Shown here in pieces: positions 9,934 to 20,320 of a stretch of DNA of 64,000 bases (position 1 is its first letter; the number at the start of each line of letters is the position of its first letter). The notes under the pieces were generated by a model. It searched no databases. It was not told the origin of the DNA and saw nothing but the letters and a program-made list of their open reading frames with translations. Where the stretch lies: positions 1 through 64,000 of the forward strand of contig JAQWRT010000012.1 in the NCBI GenBank assembly GCA_029243605.1, read 5' to 3'. Origin of the DNA: Myxococcota bacterium (GTDB lineage Bacteria; Myxococcota_A; UBA9160; UBA4427). Both the position numbers and the translations under genes were made by a program.

Positions 9934-11409
9934 TCAGGCGCCCGCGGTAATCAGCTTCTTTTCTTCTGCGAGTTCAAGTGCCGCCTCGCGGGTGATGGTG
10001 CCCTCGGCGACGAGATCGTTGAGCGATTGCTCCAGGAGATACATGCCATGGGCTTTGCCTGTCTGAATCGAAGAACGAATCTGAACCGTTTTCTCTTCGC
10101 GAACCAGATTCCCGATGGCTTTGTTGATCACCAGAACCTCCAGAGCGGGTACCCGACCCTCGCCGTCGGCCTTGGGCACCAGACGCTGGGAGATCACCGC
10201 CCGCAGGGATTCGGAGAGCATGGTCCGCACCTGGCCCTGTTCGCCTGGCGGGAAAGCACCGATCATGCGGTTGATGGTTCGTACCGCGTTATTGGTATGC
10301 AGGGACGCCAAGACAAAGTGGCCGGTCTCTGCCGCAGTCATCGCCAGAGAGATGGTCTCCAGATCACGGAGCTCGCCGATCACGATGACGTCCGGGTCTT
10401 CTCGCAGGGCCCCGCGCAAAGCCCGGGCAAAACTGTCGGTGTGTTTGCCCGCGTGGCGTTGGTTGACGAGACAGCGCTGGGATGGATGGATGACCTCGAT
10501 GGGATCCTCGACGGTCAGAATATGTTCTTCGCGCTCCTCGTTAATGAGATTGACCATGGCGGCCAGAGTCGTCGACTTCCCAGAACCCGCGGGCCCCGTC
10601 ACCAGCACCATGCCCTGGTGATAATTCGTAAAGCGAGCGAGTTCGCTCGGCAGCCCCAATTCGTCCAGAGTGGGAGGGCGAGCTGAGATCGAGCGAAAGA
10701 CCACGTCGAAACCCCGCTGCTGGCGATAGGCGTTCGCCCGGAAACGCCCCACTCCCGGCAGGTCGAAACAGAAATCGATTTCGCCCGTACGTCGAAGCTC
10801 CAGCTGCTCATCGGGCGAGAGGGAGCTGGCGACCAGTCGCTCCACTGCTTCGGCAGAAAAATCTGCGCTCTCGGGTTCCGACAGCACGCCATGGGTGCGA
10901 AAGCGCAGCCCGCCCCCGGCATGGAGATGAATATCGCTGGCCCCGCGACTCTGTCCCGAGGCGAGTACGCGATGAAGCCGCTCGAGATCGTCGGCGCAGG
11001 GCGAAGCCAACGCCAGCCCGAGGGTTCCGGATTGATCCCCGGCGGGTTCCCGGCCCGAAGTCTGGGCGACGGGCTCGGGGCCGGCGGCCGGCGCAGGCGG
11101 AGTCTCGGGCGCCGTGGCAGCGGCTTCGCCCGGGGCCGACACAACCGCGCCTTCGGGCGGCACCGGAGGTCCCTGGCTCGTCAGAGCGGCGGCTTTGCGA
11201 GCCTCGTGTTTGGCGATCAGATCCTTCTGAACCGCGACCAGGCGAGTCAGATCCTGGGCGCTAATCAAGCCCGTATCGACCATCACCTCACCCAAGCGGC
11301 TCTCCGGGCGAAGTTCCTGGGCCCGGGTCGCCTGGTTGAGCTGATCGAGATCGATCATCTTGAGCTGGACCGCGATGCGGCCGAGGAGCGGAAGTCTTCG
11401 GTCGTCCAT
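9934..11409 (-). CDS. PilT/PilU-like ATPase with N-terminal GspE-N-like domain
   Basis: A 491-residue secretion/retraction ATPase. Residues 1-70 resemble the small helical domain that precedes GspE/PilB ATPases (RLPLLGRIAVQLKM... GEVMVDTGLI). A Pro/Ala/Glu-rich linker of about 65 residues follows, then a complete PilT-type core: SDIHLHAGGG, Walker A GPAGSGKST near 273, VEDPIEVIH, REDPDVIVIGELRD, and SLHTNNAVRTINRM. It is therefore PilT-like in the core but carries a front domain more usual in extension ATPases. ATG at 11409 is the start that keeps this domain; the frame continues to 11565 with unrelated residues. It heads the pilT-mazG operon and is divergent from yhbY. It is likely a PilU-type accessory motor. 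Confidence 0.88.
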   Translation of the reverse strand: MDDRRLPLLGRIAVQLKMIDLDQLNQATRAQELRPESRLGEVMVDTGLISAQDLTRLVAVQKDLIAKHEARKAAALTSQGPPVPPEGAVVSAPGEAAATAPETPPAPAAGPEPVAQTSGREPAGDQSGTLGLALASPCADDLERLHRVLASGQSRGASDIHLHAGGGLRFRTHGVLSEPESADFSAEAVERLVASSLSPDEQLELRRTGEIDFCFDLPGVGRFRANAYRQQRGFDVVFRSISARPPTLDELGLPSELARFTNYHQGMVLVTGPAGSGKSTTLAAMVNLINEEREEHILTVEDPIEVIHPSQRCLVNQRHAGKHTDSFARALRGALREDPDVIVIGELRDLETISLAMTAAETGHFVLASLHTNNAVRTINRMIGAFPPGEQGQVRTMLSESLRAVISQRLVPKADGEGRVPALEVLVINKAIGNLVREEKTVQIRSSIQTGKAHGMYLLEQSLNDLVAEGTITREAALELAEEKKLITAGA

Positions 11410-11611
11410 AATGGGGGCCTGCCTTCGATTCTGAGCCGTGTCCGAACCGGAAATGGGTGAACTCGCTGAGCCTCCCGTGCCGACCCCTCCACGAACTGGG
11501 ATCCCCTCGCGAAGCCGGGTAGCATCCCCTTTTTCGGACGCCGGGCCGGGAATCATAAGTTCCAAATTCGAGAGGCTGACCGGGCCCTAATTCCGGCGGA
11601 AGGAAACCAGT

Positions 11612-11944
11612 ATGGAAACCGTTGAGGACACGAATTCGGGTGCTTTAACCGGCAGGCAGCGGCGATATCTGCGGGGCCTGGCCAACCCGCGCAAGGCCCT
11701 GATTCAAGTGGGCGAAGCCGGCGTTTCCGAGGCGGTGATCCGGGCGCTCCGCGATGCCCTGGAAAGCCATGAACTCGTCAAAGTAAAATTGCAGCAGCCC
11801 CAGGACAAGAAGACCGACGCCGCGCTCCTCGCCGAGCAGACCGGGGCCCAACTCTGCGGGCTGGTGGGCCACACCGTGATCCTCTTCCGGGCCCACCCGG
11901 AAAATCCGAAGATCGAGCTGCCTGCCCCGGGCTCGACCCCTTGA
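11612..11944 (+). CDS. yhbY: YhbY-type CRM-domain RNA-binding protein
   Basis: A 110-residue protein made of one CRM (YhbY/CRS1) domain: LTGRQRRYLRGLA at 13-25, then the GxxG-like loop region IQVGEAGVSEAVIRALRDAL, ESHELVKVKL, and GHTVILFR. Family members bind the pre-50S ribosome and help 23S rRNA maturation. The start has a strong AAGGAAA signal about five bases upstream. The last 15 residues are a proline-rich tail. It stands alone, divergent from the PilT-like operon and convergent with the D-threonine-aldolase-like gene. Confidence 0.95.
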   Translation: METVEDTNSGALTGRQRRYLRGLANPRKALIQVGEAGVSEAVIRALRDALESHELVKVKLQQPQDKKTDAALLAEQTGAQLCGLVGHTVILFRAHPENPKIELPAPGSTP

Positions 11945-11952
11945 TCCCGCTG

Positions 11953-11988
11953 GGCCCCGGGCGGTCTACCGGCCCCGGGCGGTCTACC
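11953..11988. repeat. Perfect 18-bp tandem duplication between convergent genes
   Basis: Two adjacent identical 18-bp copies (11953-11970 and 11971-11988) of GGCCCCGGGCGGTCTACC. The second copy contains the stop codon of the minus-strand gene; because 18 is a multiple of three, the first copy supplies a second in-frame stop. Flanking GCTGG (11949-11953) and CCAGC (11987-11991) could close a hairpin around the pair, perhaps serving both convergent genes. Confidence 0.85.
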
Positions 11989-12970
11989 AGCCCCGCAAGT
12001 CCACCGACCAGTCATCGATGACAGACTCGCCGTCCACGAGGTGAAAGCGCTCGTGGTAGGCCACGGTGGGGTCGATATGCGCCGGGGTCACACGAATCCG
12101 ATCCCCGAGTTTCAGGGGGTGCTCGGGAGCGAAGGTGATGTGCTCGTCCGAACAGAACCAGACCCGGGCGCCTTCGATGATGGGGTTGCCGTGATCCATC
12201 CCCAAGGCCTTGAGCCCGCAGTCGGCGACCGCAAAGCCATCGCCCAGGGAGATCACCGTGGCCAAAACCCAGAAGGCCTGTTGGAAGGGGAAGCCGAGTT
12301 CCTTGTAGGCGGTATCCATCAACGCGTAGGAACCCGCCTGGATCTCAGTCGCCCACCGGTTGCAATCCCAGGTGCCGGTACCGCCGGCTGAAACCAACTC
12401 GCCCCCGACCTGCTCGTGGGCCCGCATCAGGATCTGCATGCTGGCCTCACAAGCCTCTTCGCGCTTTGCCCGGTCGGCGACCCCCATGATATGTCCCTCG
12501 TAGCCCATCACCCCGCGCACGCCCAGGCCCTGGCGACGAGCGGAGTCGGCCAGTTTCCCCGCTCCCTCGGGAGGGCACCCACAGCGGGGCAGCCCGACGT
12601 TCACATCGATGAGCACCTCGCCCACCCCTCCCCGAACTGCCGCGGCAATGGTTTCCTCGGAATCCACCGCCACGGTCACGCGCGCATCGAGAACACCGAG
12701 TCGTCGGGCATCGAGAACTTCGTTTGCCAGCAGCAGGTCTTGGCCGAGACCGGCCGCCGCCATCCCCTCCATCTCTCGAATCGTGGCGCAACAAAAAAGC
12801 GCGTGACCCGCCGCGAGCTGGCGTTTCGCCAGAGCCGTGCATTTATGCGCTTTCACGTGTGGGCGGAGCCTCTCCCCGGGAAGAGCGCGAGACATACTCG
12901 CGAGGTTGGCCTCGAGGACTTCGGGCGCCAAGATCAGGGCGGGGGTCTGGAGATCGTTCAGGGACTTCAT
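11984..12970 (-). CDS. D-threonine-aldolase/alanine-racemase-fold PLP enzyme
   Basis: A 328-residue fold-type III PLP enzyme. The PLP lysine is K40 in RPHVKAHKC, the arrangement of D-threonine aldolase and D-serine dehydratase-like proteins. Near the C-terminus PAHIDPTVAYH (H298, D300) matches the divalent-metal His/Asp pair of D-threonine aldolase. Such enzymes split D-beta-hydroxy-amino acids to glycine plus an aldehyde; the exact substrate is not predictable. The start is ATG at 12970, seven bases after the amidase stop, so the two are one operon; the frame extends upstream into the amidase gene without resemblance. A role with the amidase in D-amino-acid or amide catabolism is inference. 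Confidence 0.85.
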   Translation of the reverse strand: MKSLNDLQTPALILAPEVLEANLASMSRALPGERLRPHVKAHKCTALAKRQLAAGHALFCCATIREMEGMAAAGLGQDLLLANEVLDARRLGVLDARVTVAVDSEETIAAAVRGGVGEVLIDVNVGLPRCGCPPEGAGKLADSARRQGLGVRGVMGYEGHIMGVADRAKREEACEASMQILMRAHEQVGGELVSAGGTGTWDCNRWATEIQAGSYALMDTAYKELGFPFQQAFWVLATVISLGDGFAVADCGLKALGMDHGNPIIEGARVWFCSDEHITFAPEHPLKLGDRIRVTPAHIDPTVAYHERFHLVDGESVIDDWSVDLRGW

Positions 12971-12977
12971 GGGTCGC

Positions 12978-14384
12978 TCAGACCGTGGGCCAGGTGTCGA
13001 AACAACCCGTGTGGCGTTCGAAGGCCCGGGCCACCTGAAGAACCAGATCGTCTCGATGACGCGGTCCGACGATTTGCAGGCCGACGGGAAGACCCTTGGC
13101 ACTCAGCCCGGCACGAACCGTCGCTGCAGGATGCCACGAGAGGTTGAAGGGCATGGTGAACGATCCGAAATTGGACGCGGGCTGACGTCGGCCTTCGAGT
13201 TCGGCGAGAAAGGGCCCCCGGGCCGGCGGCGGATCGTAGGGAACGGTGGGGGTGAGCAGGATGTCGTAGCGCTCGAAAAAATCTGCCAACCAGTCGTTGG
13301 TGAGCGAGCGCAGTTCCCGCATCTGGCCCCAGCGCTCGGGGGTCATGCGCGCGCCGGCTTTTACGCCCTGGATGAACGAACGACCAAAATCCTCCTCGTG
13401 TTCGGGCAAATAGCTGTGCAGCCGAGCGAGGAGTTCCCAGGAACCGCTGAAACCCCAAGCCCCCCCCGGTTCCGGCAGACCGCCCTCCACCCCCTCGAGG
13501 GAAATCCCGAGTTCGGGCATCAGCCCCGCAGCCTTCTCCACCACCTCGGCCAAATCCGATTGGACCACCGCGTAGCCCAGATCCGGGGAGAAGCCGGCGC
13601 GCAGCCCCGAGGGCATGTCCTCCAGGCTCTCGCAATAGGAAATCCCCTGGGATGGCAGGGAGTTAGGGTCGAGCGGGTGGGGTCCGGCCACCGCGTCCAG
13701 ATGCAGCGCAGCGTCGGCCACGCTCCGGGTCAAGGGGCCGTGAACCGACGTATCGTCCATCACCCAGAGATCGTGGGGTCCAGTGGGGATGCGCCCGTAG
13801 CTGCCCTTCAGCCCGAAGCAGCCGGTCACCGAGGCTGGAATTCGCACCGAGCCGCCGCCGTCGCTGGCCGTCGCCAGAGAAATCACGCCGCCGGCGATCC
13901 CCGCCGACGAGCCTCCACTCGATCCCCCAGGCGTACGATCGAGATCCCAAGGATTGCATGAAGCTCCGAAGAGCAAGTTCTTGGAAAGGGCCGTATACCC
14001 GAACTCGGGCGTATTGGTCTTGCCCACCACGATGGCACCGGCCGCGCGTAAGCGCTCGACCTGGATCGAATCACGAAGGGCACGGTTGTCCTTGAAGGGC
14101 ACGGAACCGTAGCTGGTCACCTCACCCTCGACGTCTTCAAGATCTTTGACTCCGAGAGGGATTCCCTCGAGAAGTCGCGCCTCTCCTCGAGCGATGCGGG
14201 CGTCTGCGCTTCGTGCCTCGGCGATCAACAACTCCTCATCGCGGAGACTCGTAAAACAATTGAGGCGGGATTGAGTGGCCTCGATGCGCGAGAGGGTCGC
14301 ACGCATCAACTCTTCGGCCGAAAGTTTCCGAGCGTCCAGATCGGATCTCAACTCGGTCACCGAACGCTGCAAAAGTTCACTCAT
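12978..14384 (-). CDS. Amidase-signature family amidase
   Basis: A 468-residue amidase-signature hydrolase with the Ser-cisSer-Lys triad: K80 in LGVKD, GGSSGGSSAG near 153-162 (cis-Ser about 155) and the nucleophile S179 in SDGGGSVRIPAS. It is paralogous to GatA six kilobases away but lacks the GatA context and belongs with the stand-alone amidases. It hydrolyses a carboxamide or a related C-N bond; the substrate is unknown. It is followed by the D-threonine-aldolase-like gene seven bases downstream. The ATG start at 14384 places the usual short helical N-terminus before the catalytic core. Confidence 0.9.
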   Translation of the reverse strand: MSELLQRSVTELRSDLDARKLSAEELMRATLSRIEATQSRLNCFTSLRDEELLIAEARSADARIARGEARLLEGIPLGVKDLEDVEGEVTSYGSVPFKDNRALRDSIQVERLRAAGAIVVGKTNTPEFGYTALSKNLLFGASCNPWDLDRTPGGSSGGSSAGIAGGVISLATASDGGGSVRIPASVTGCFGLKGSYGRIPTGPHDLWVMDDTSVHGPLTRSVADAALHLDAVAGPHPLDPNSLPSQGISYCESLEDMPSGLRAGFSPDLGYAVVQSDLAEVVEKAAGLMPELGISLEGVEGGLPEPGGAWGFSGSWELLARLHSYLPEHEEDFGRSFIQGVKAGARMTPERWGQMRELRSLTNDWLADFFERYDILLTPTVPYDPPPARGPFLAELEGRRQPASNFGSFTMPFNLSWHPAATVRAGLSAKGLPVGLQIVGPRHRDDLVLQVARAFERHTGCFDTWPTV

Positions 14385-14513
14385 CCGAAACTCCCTTGCG
14401 GGAAAAGATTTGCTTCCCGCCTCCTATGATTGACCCGAGAACAAGCGACCCCAAAAAAAAGATTAGTTCCCGAAGAGTGCTCTCAACTCAGCTGCCGTTC
14501 AGGTGCACTCGAA

Positions 14514-15104
14514 CTAGAAATGGCACATGAGCCCGAGACGCATCATTCCGATCCCTTCGACCGTTCGACTATTGCTCGCGTAATAGTTGAGATCCATAAA
14601 CGTGCCCCAGTGCTTGCTGATCATCACCTCCATGCCTGCACCTAAGCGGAAGAGGAAAACGGTTTCGCTGAGAGAAGAACCGAAATCGTCGCTGCCTACA
14701 GGGACCTGCTCGGCAATACCACTGCCGACTCCGAATGTCAGGTAGGGCTGGATCCAGGTCGGCATGCTGCGCGATGTCAAAACGAAGGGATAAAACTTGG
14801 CTGCCGCACCCACCGAAAGGATGGAGGCGGTGCCCGTGACAGCATTCCCCTCGACGACGTCTCCCGCTCCCAACCACATGACTTCGACATCGGCACCGAC
14901 CCAGGCATTGAAGCGATAGCCGGCGGTGAAAGAAAAGCCGATCATCGTGCCGTCGGAGGTCCCGATCTGCGAGGTGCGGGCCATATTATTCCAGCCGATG
15001 GGGATGGAGAACTGGCCGTAGAAGCCCCTCGAATCGGCATAGGTCTGGGCCTGGACCGCTCCCGAGAGCGAACAGAGGACCGCCACAAAAACGATCAGAC
15101 GCAT
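14514..15104 (-). CDS. Outer-membrane beta-barrel protein
   Basis: A 196-residue exported protein with a clear signal peptide (MRLIVFVAVLCSLSGAVQA|QTYA) and alternating hydrophobic/polar strands rich in Gly and aromatics, such as SFTAGYRFNAWVGADVEVMW, AAAKFYPF and FRLGAGMEVMI. It ends in MRLGLMCHF, a terminal aromatic residue as needed for BAM recognition. The size suits an eight-stranded OmpA/OmpW-like barrel. ATG at 15104 is preferred; an in-frame TTG at 15116 with AAAGG further upstream is possible. Function is unknown. It is a single gene between the amidase operon and ilvE. Confidence 0.82.
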   Translation of the reverse strand: MRLIVFVAVLCSLSGAVQAQTYADSRGFYGQFSIPIGWNNMARTSQIGTSDGTMIGFSFTAGYRFNAWVGADVEVMWLGAGDVVEGNAVTGTASILSVGAAAKFYPFVLTSRSMPTWIQPYLTFGVGSGIAEQVPVGSDDFGSSLSETVFLFRLGAGMEVMISKHWGTFMDLNYYASNSRTVEGIGMMRLGLMCHF

Positions 15105-15215
15105 TGAATTCTTCAATGGATCAAGGCCTTTCTGGATTTTTTCTCATTGAGTTTCGAGCCTTATCAGGAGGGTCAAGGAGGGCCAGGGCAGACCCGCCTC
15201 CGGCTCAGCGGGAAT

Positions 15216-16151
15216 CTAGAGGTAAGTCAGCCAACTCGAGTAACGATCGGCGCGGCCCTCGACCACATCGAAGAAGGCGCTCTGCAATCGCTCGGTGATG
15301 GGACCGCGCTTGCCTTCACCGATCTGGCGATGATCGATTTCGCGAATGGGTGTGACCTCGGCGGCGGTGCCCGTCAAGAAGATCTCGTCAGCGATATAGA
15401 GATCGTCCCGGGTGATGCCCGCCTCTTCGATCTCCATCCCAAGATCTCGAGCGATCTCGATCACCGTTGCCCGGGTAATGCCATCGAGGATCGTGCCCAG
15501 TCCAGGCGTGCGGATCCTGCCATCACGAACCACAAAAATATTCTCGCCCGAGCACTCCGACACCAGACCCTGGGTATCCAACATCACAGCCTCGTCGTAT
15601 CCATCGAGCAGGGCTTCGCGCTTGGCGAGGATCGAGTTGACATAATCACCGCAGGTTTTTCCATTGGTCATTTTCGCGTTGACATGATGCCGAGCGAAAG
15701 TTGAAACCTTCGCTCGAATCCCCCGGGCCATTCCCTCTTCACCCAGGTATTTACCCCACGCCCAGGCAATCACGGCGACGCGAACCGCATTGTCACCCGG
15801 ATTCAAACCCATCGCTCCGTCGCCGATAAAAACCAAGGGGCGGATATAGCCCTCCGCCAGATTATTCCTGCGCAGAGACTCAAGGATCGCTTCGCTCACG
15901 ACCTCGGACTCGAAGGGAATATCGAGCAGATTGATATGGGCTGAATCGTAGAGTCGACGAACGTGCTCGGGCAAGCGGAAGATCGCCGATCGGTCGTCGG
16001 CCGTTCGATAGCAACGAATGCCCTCGAAGACACCAAGGCCATAATGAAGGCTATGGGTCAGAACGTGAACCCGGGCTTCATTCCAAGGCAACCATTCACC
16101 ATCCAGCCAGATCGTTTCGCCGGTCACACCTAGGGCGGCGTCATCACCCAT
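15216..16151 (-). CDS. ilvE: Branched-chain amino acid aminotransferase
   Basis: IlvE is the PLP enzyme that makes Leu, Ile and Val from their 2-oxo acids using glutamate. The 311 residues match the family. Visible are [16 protein letters not shown] at 33-48, RPLVFIGDG, the PLP lysine K165 in [33 protein letters not shown] and [12 protein letters not shown]. The ATG at 16151 follows AGGAG and AAGGG. A long near-perfect hairpin lies 33 bases before the start codon, in the leader. It sits downstream of mtnA on the same strand, so it may be read as a continuation of the gat operon or from its own promoter. Confidence 0.95.
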   Translation of the reverse strand: MGDDAALGVTGETIWLDGEWLPWNEARVHVLTHSLHYGLGVFEGIRCYRTADDRSAIFRLPEHVRRLYDSAHINLLDIPFESEVVSEAILESLRRNNLAEGYIRPLVFIGDGAMGLNPGDNAVRVAVIAWAWGKYLGEEGMARGIRAKVSTFARHHVNAKMTNGKTCGDYVNSILAKREALLDGYDEAVMLDTQGLVSECSGENIFVVRDGRIRTPGLGTILDGITRATVIEIARDLGMEIEEAGITRDDLYIADEIFLTGTAAEVTPIREIDHRQIGEGKRGPITERLQSAFFDVVEGRADRYSSWLTYL

Positions 16152-16184
16152 ACCCTTGCTCCTCTTATTGCCTCATCGAGATAA

Positions 16185-16244
16185 CCGTCAAACCGGCATC
16201 GGACCCGGGCCGAATTCGGCTCCGGGGAAGTCCCAGTTTGACGG
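16185..16244 (-). promoter_or_regulatory. Nested hairpin in the ilvE leader (candidate cis-regulatory RNA)
   Basis: On the minus strand the RNA can form a roughly 60-nt rod. The outer 9-bp arms are CCGTCAAAC (16236-16244 as read on minus) and GTTTGACGG (16185-16193). Inside are GGAC/GTCC and CCCGG/CCGGG helices and a perfect GCCG-AATT-CGGC tip at 16209-16220. It lies between the mtnA stop and the ilvE Shine-Dalgarno. It has no T-run directly behind it, so it is not a plain terminator. It may be an attenuator, a processing site or an RNA-stability element; this is inference. Confidence 0.5.
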
Positions 16245-16275
16245 CCCCGGGCCTCTCCTGCAACGCAGGAAAATT

Positions 16276-17341
<1,066 letters not shown>

Positions 17342-17355
<14 letters not shown>

Positions 17356-18838
17356 GGATCATCTCCACCAGTCGTTTGCGCACCTCGCCCGGGTTGGCTT
17401 TGCCTCCCGCGGCCTTCATGACCTGACCCATGAGAAAGTTCAGAGGCTTGTCATCGCCCCCGCGCACACTCTCCACCGCCGCAGCGTTGCCGCCGATCAC
17501 CGTCGTCACCCACTCATCGATCATGCCGGTATCGGAAACCGCCTCGAGCCCTCTCTCTTCCATCATCGCCTGGGGATCTCCGCCCGCCTCCACCAACTCG
17601 GGCAACAATTCCCGGGCGCTCTTGGTCGTGAGGCGCCCCTCCTCCACAAGACGAATCAAACTGGCCAGAGCATCGGGTTCCAGGCGCGTCTCATCCACAG
17701 CGAGATTTCTCTCATTCAGCTCCTGGCGCAGGTCCCGAGCAATCCAGTTGGCCGCGGCCTTGGGCGCATTGCACGCCCTTGCGCAGTTCTCGAAGAAATC
17801 TGCCAAGCGCCGACTCGTCACCAGAATCGCCGTGGTTTCTCCGGGCAGTCCGTATTCCTGTTCGAAGCGCTCGCGTTTCTGCTCAGGGAGTTCGGGGAGA
17901 TCGGCACGAACGACTTCGATCAGTTCCTCGTCGATCAGCAGGGGGATCAGATCCGGGTCGTCGAAATAGCGATAATCATCAGCATTTTCTTTCAGGCGCA
18001 AGATTCGGGTTCTTTGACGGTTTACGTCGAAGCCCATGGTCGCCTGTTGGATTTCGCCACCGTCGTCGAGAATCTCCGACTGGCGAACGATCTCTGCCTC
18101 GATGGCCCCCTCGACGTTGGCAAAGGAGTTGAGGTTCTTGATCTCCGTACGGGTACCGAATTCCGAACTGCCCCGGAGACGGAGTGAGACATTCGCATCG
18201 CAACGAAACTGCCCCTTCTCCATGTCGGCATCGGAGACCTCGATATAACGAAGGATCGAACGCAGTGCGCGAAGGTAGGCGCTTGCCTCGACAGACGAGC
18301 GAAGATCGGGCTCCGAGACGATTTCCAGCAGGGGAACCCCCGCTCGATTGAGATCGATATGGGTCCCCTCACTGGCCGAGAGTGCCACGTCGTGAATCGA
18401 CTTCCCGGCATCCTCCTCGAGGTGGGCGCGGGTCACGCCGATGCGCTTGGTGACGGTCTCGGCTCCCCTTTTCTTGCCCGAACCCTTGACGGGAACTTCG
18501 ATTTCGATCCAGCCATCGCTCACCACGGGCTCCTCGTATTGGGAGATCTGGTAGCCCTTGGGCAAATCGGGATAGAAATAGTTCTTTCGCGCGAATACCG
18601 AGCGCGTGTTCACCGTGCTGTGGGTCGCCAGCCCGAGCCGAATGGCCAGCCCAATCACCTTCTCGTTCAGAACAGGAAGAACCCCGGGCATGCCGAGATC
18701 GATGGGGTGCACATCGTGGTTCGGCGCGTCCCCGTAGCGCACAGGCGCCGGGCTGAAGAGCTTCGACTCGGTCTTGAGGTGGGTGTGGACCTCGAGCCCA
18801 ATCACGGGTTCATAACGATCCAGGGGGTTATCGGACAT
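17342..18838 (-). CDS. gatB: Asp-tRNA(Asn)/Glu-tRNA(Gln) amidotransferase subunit B
   Basis: GatB is the kinase/tRNA-binding subunit that activates Glu- or Asp-charged tRNA for transamidation. At 498 residues it opens with the family's [15 protein letters not shown], followed by [20 protein letters not shown], the [16 protein letters not shown] and [10 protein letters not shown] signatures, the helical domain and the C-terminal YqeY-like tail ([20 protein letters not shown]). It lies 21 bases after gatA in gatC-gatA-gatB order. The presence of GatCAB suggests that Gln-tRNA and/or Asn-tRNA are made by the indirect route here. Confidence 0.98.
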
Positions 18839-18859
18839 GCGTTCCTCTTGCCTCGAGCA

Positions 18860-20320
18860 TCAAGGGCTCCCGGGCGGTCGATGCTCGTGGTGGTCGGTAC
18901 GGCGCTGAAAGGCATCGGCGACTCGGAGAAGGGTCGCCTCGTCGAGGGGGCGTCCCAGGATTTGCATACCCACGGGCATCCCCTGGTGTTGCCCGCACGG
19001 AACCGAGATACCGGGCAACCCCGCAAGGTTGGCGGAGACCGTATAGATATCGCCGAGATAGAGACTCACCGGGTCGTCCATTCGCGCCCCGATGGGAAAG
19101 GCGACCTCGGGGTAGGTCGGCCCAACGATCACATCGCAAGCCTCGAAAGCACGGTCGAAATCGCCGCGAACCAGGGTACGTACCTGCTGCGCCTTCCGGT
19201 AATACGCATCGAAATAGCCCGCCGAAAGCACATAGGTTCCCAGCAAAATTCTTCGTTTGACTTCCCGGCCGAAACCTTCTGAGCGCGACCGCCTGTACAT
19301 CTCGTCCAGGTCTTTCACGTTCTCCGCCCGGCGTCCGTAACGAACCCCATCAAAACGCGCGAGATTGCTCGAGGCTTCGGCAGTGGCCACCAGATAGTAG
19401 GTGGAGACCACGTAGGGCGTATGGGGTAAGGCCACCTCCACGACCTTGGCCCCCGCCGATTCAAGCTCGCTCACGGCCCCCCGGACCGCCTCGACCACCC
19501 CTGGCTCCGCCCCTTGGTCGACGAAATATTCTCTGGGCAGACCGATCCGCAGCCCCTTGACGTCGCCGGTCAGCGCAGATTCCAGCGCCGGGGCGGGTTC
19601 GGGTAGAGAGGTCGAATCTCGCGGGTCATGACCCGCAATGGCCTCCAGAACCCAGGCGGCTTCCCGAGCGCTGTGGGTGAAGGGACCGATCTGATCGAGC
19701 GACGACGCGAAGGCGACCAAGCCCCAACGCGAGACCCGACCATAAGTGGGCTTCATCCCCACGACGCCGCAGAAAGAGGCTGGCTGGCGAATCGAGCCGC
19801 CGGTATCGCTGCCCAGGGAGAACCCGGTGATCCCCGCCGAAACGGCCACCGCCGACCCGCCCGACGAACCCCCGGTGGTGCGACTCGTATCCCACGGATT
19901 GCGGGCGGGGCCAAAGGTCGAATTCTCGGTGGTCGACCCCATGGCGAATTCGTCCATATTCGCCCGACCGAGGATGATCGCGCCCGCGGCCTCGAGCCTC
20001 TCGGCCATCGCGCCGTCGTAGGGCGACACAAAGGACTCGAGAATTCGCGAGGCGCAGGTCGTGGGCTCGCCCTTCTGAACCATATTGTCCTTGAGCACCA
20101 CGGGGGCGCCCTCCAGGGGCGAGCGGAGTTCCCCGGCCCGCCGACGTGCGTCCGAGCCGGCGGCGGCGGCGAGGGCGGCTTCGGCGCGCAGACCCACGAT
20201 GGCTCCCAGGTCCGCACCCGCACCCTCGGCCCTGACCAGGGCCGACTCGACCAATTCCACGGAGGAGACCTCCGAAGCGTCCAGGGCGGCGCGCTGGCCC
20301 TCCAGGCTCTCGAGCTTCAT
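18860..20320 (-). CDS. gatA: Asp-tRNA(Asn)/Glu-tRNA(Gln) amidotransferase subunit A
   Basis: GatA is the glutaminase subunit that releases ammonia for GatB. The 486-residue amidase-signature enzyme shows the catalytic Lys in APVVLKDNM, TTGGSSGGSA, and the nucleophile region SDTGGSIRQPASF followed by KPTYGRVSRWG, which is GatA-specific. Its ATG overlaps the gatC stop (ATGA at 20317-20320), so translation is coupled. A second, more divergent amidase lies at 12978-14384. Confidence 0.98.
   Translation of the reverse strand: MKLESLEGQRAALDASEVSSVELVESALVRAEGAGADLGAIVGLRAEAALAAAAGSDARRRAGELRSPLEGAPVVLKDNMVQKGEPTTCASRILESFVSPYDGAMAERLEAAGAIILGRANMDEFAMGSTTENSTFGPARNPWDTSRTTGGSSGGSAVAVSAGITGFSLGSDTGGSIRQPASFCGVVGMKPTYGRVSRWGLVAFASSLDQIGPFTHSAREAAWVLEAIAGHDPRDSTSLPEPAPALESALTGDVKGLRIGLPREYFVDQGAEPGVVEAVRGAVSELESAGAKVVEVALPHTPYVVSTYYLVATAEASSNLARFDGVRYGRRAENVKDLDEMYRRSRSEGFGREVKRRILLGTYVLSAGYFDAYYRKAQQVRTLVRGDFDRAFEACDVIVGPTYPEVAFPIGARMDDPVSLYLGDIYTVSANLAGLPGISVPCGQHQGMPVGMQILGRPLDEATLLRVADAFQRRTDHHEHRPPGSP

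Noticed and set aside
14440-14510. Terminator after the outer-membrane barrel gene (GAGTGC...GCACTC with a later T8 run on minus)
   Set aside because: The loop is about 24 bases and the T-run is 15 bases away from a six-base stem, too weak to list.
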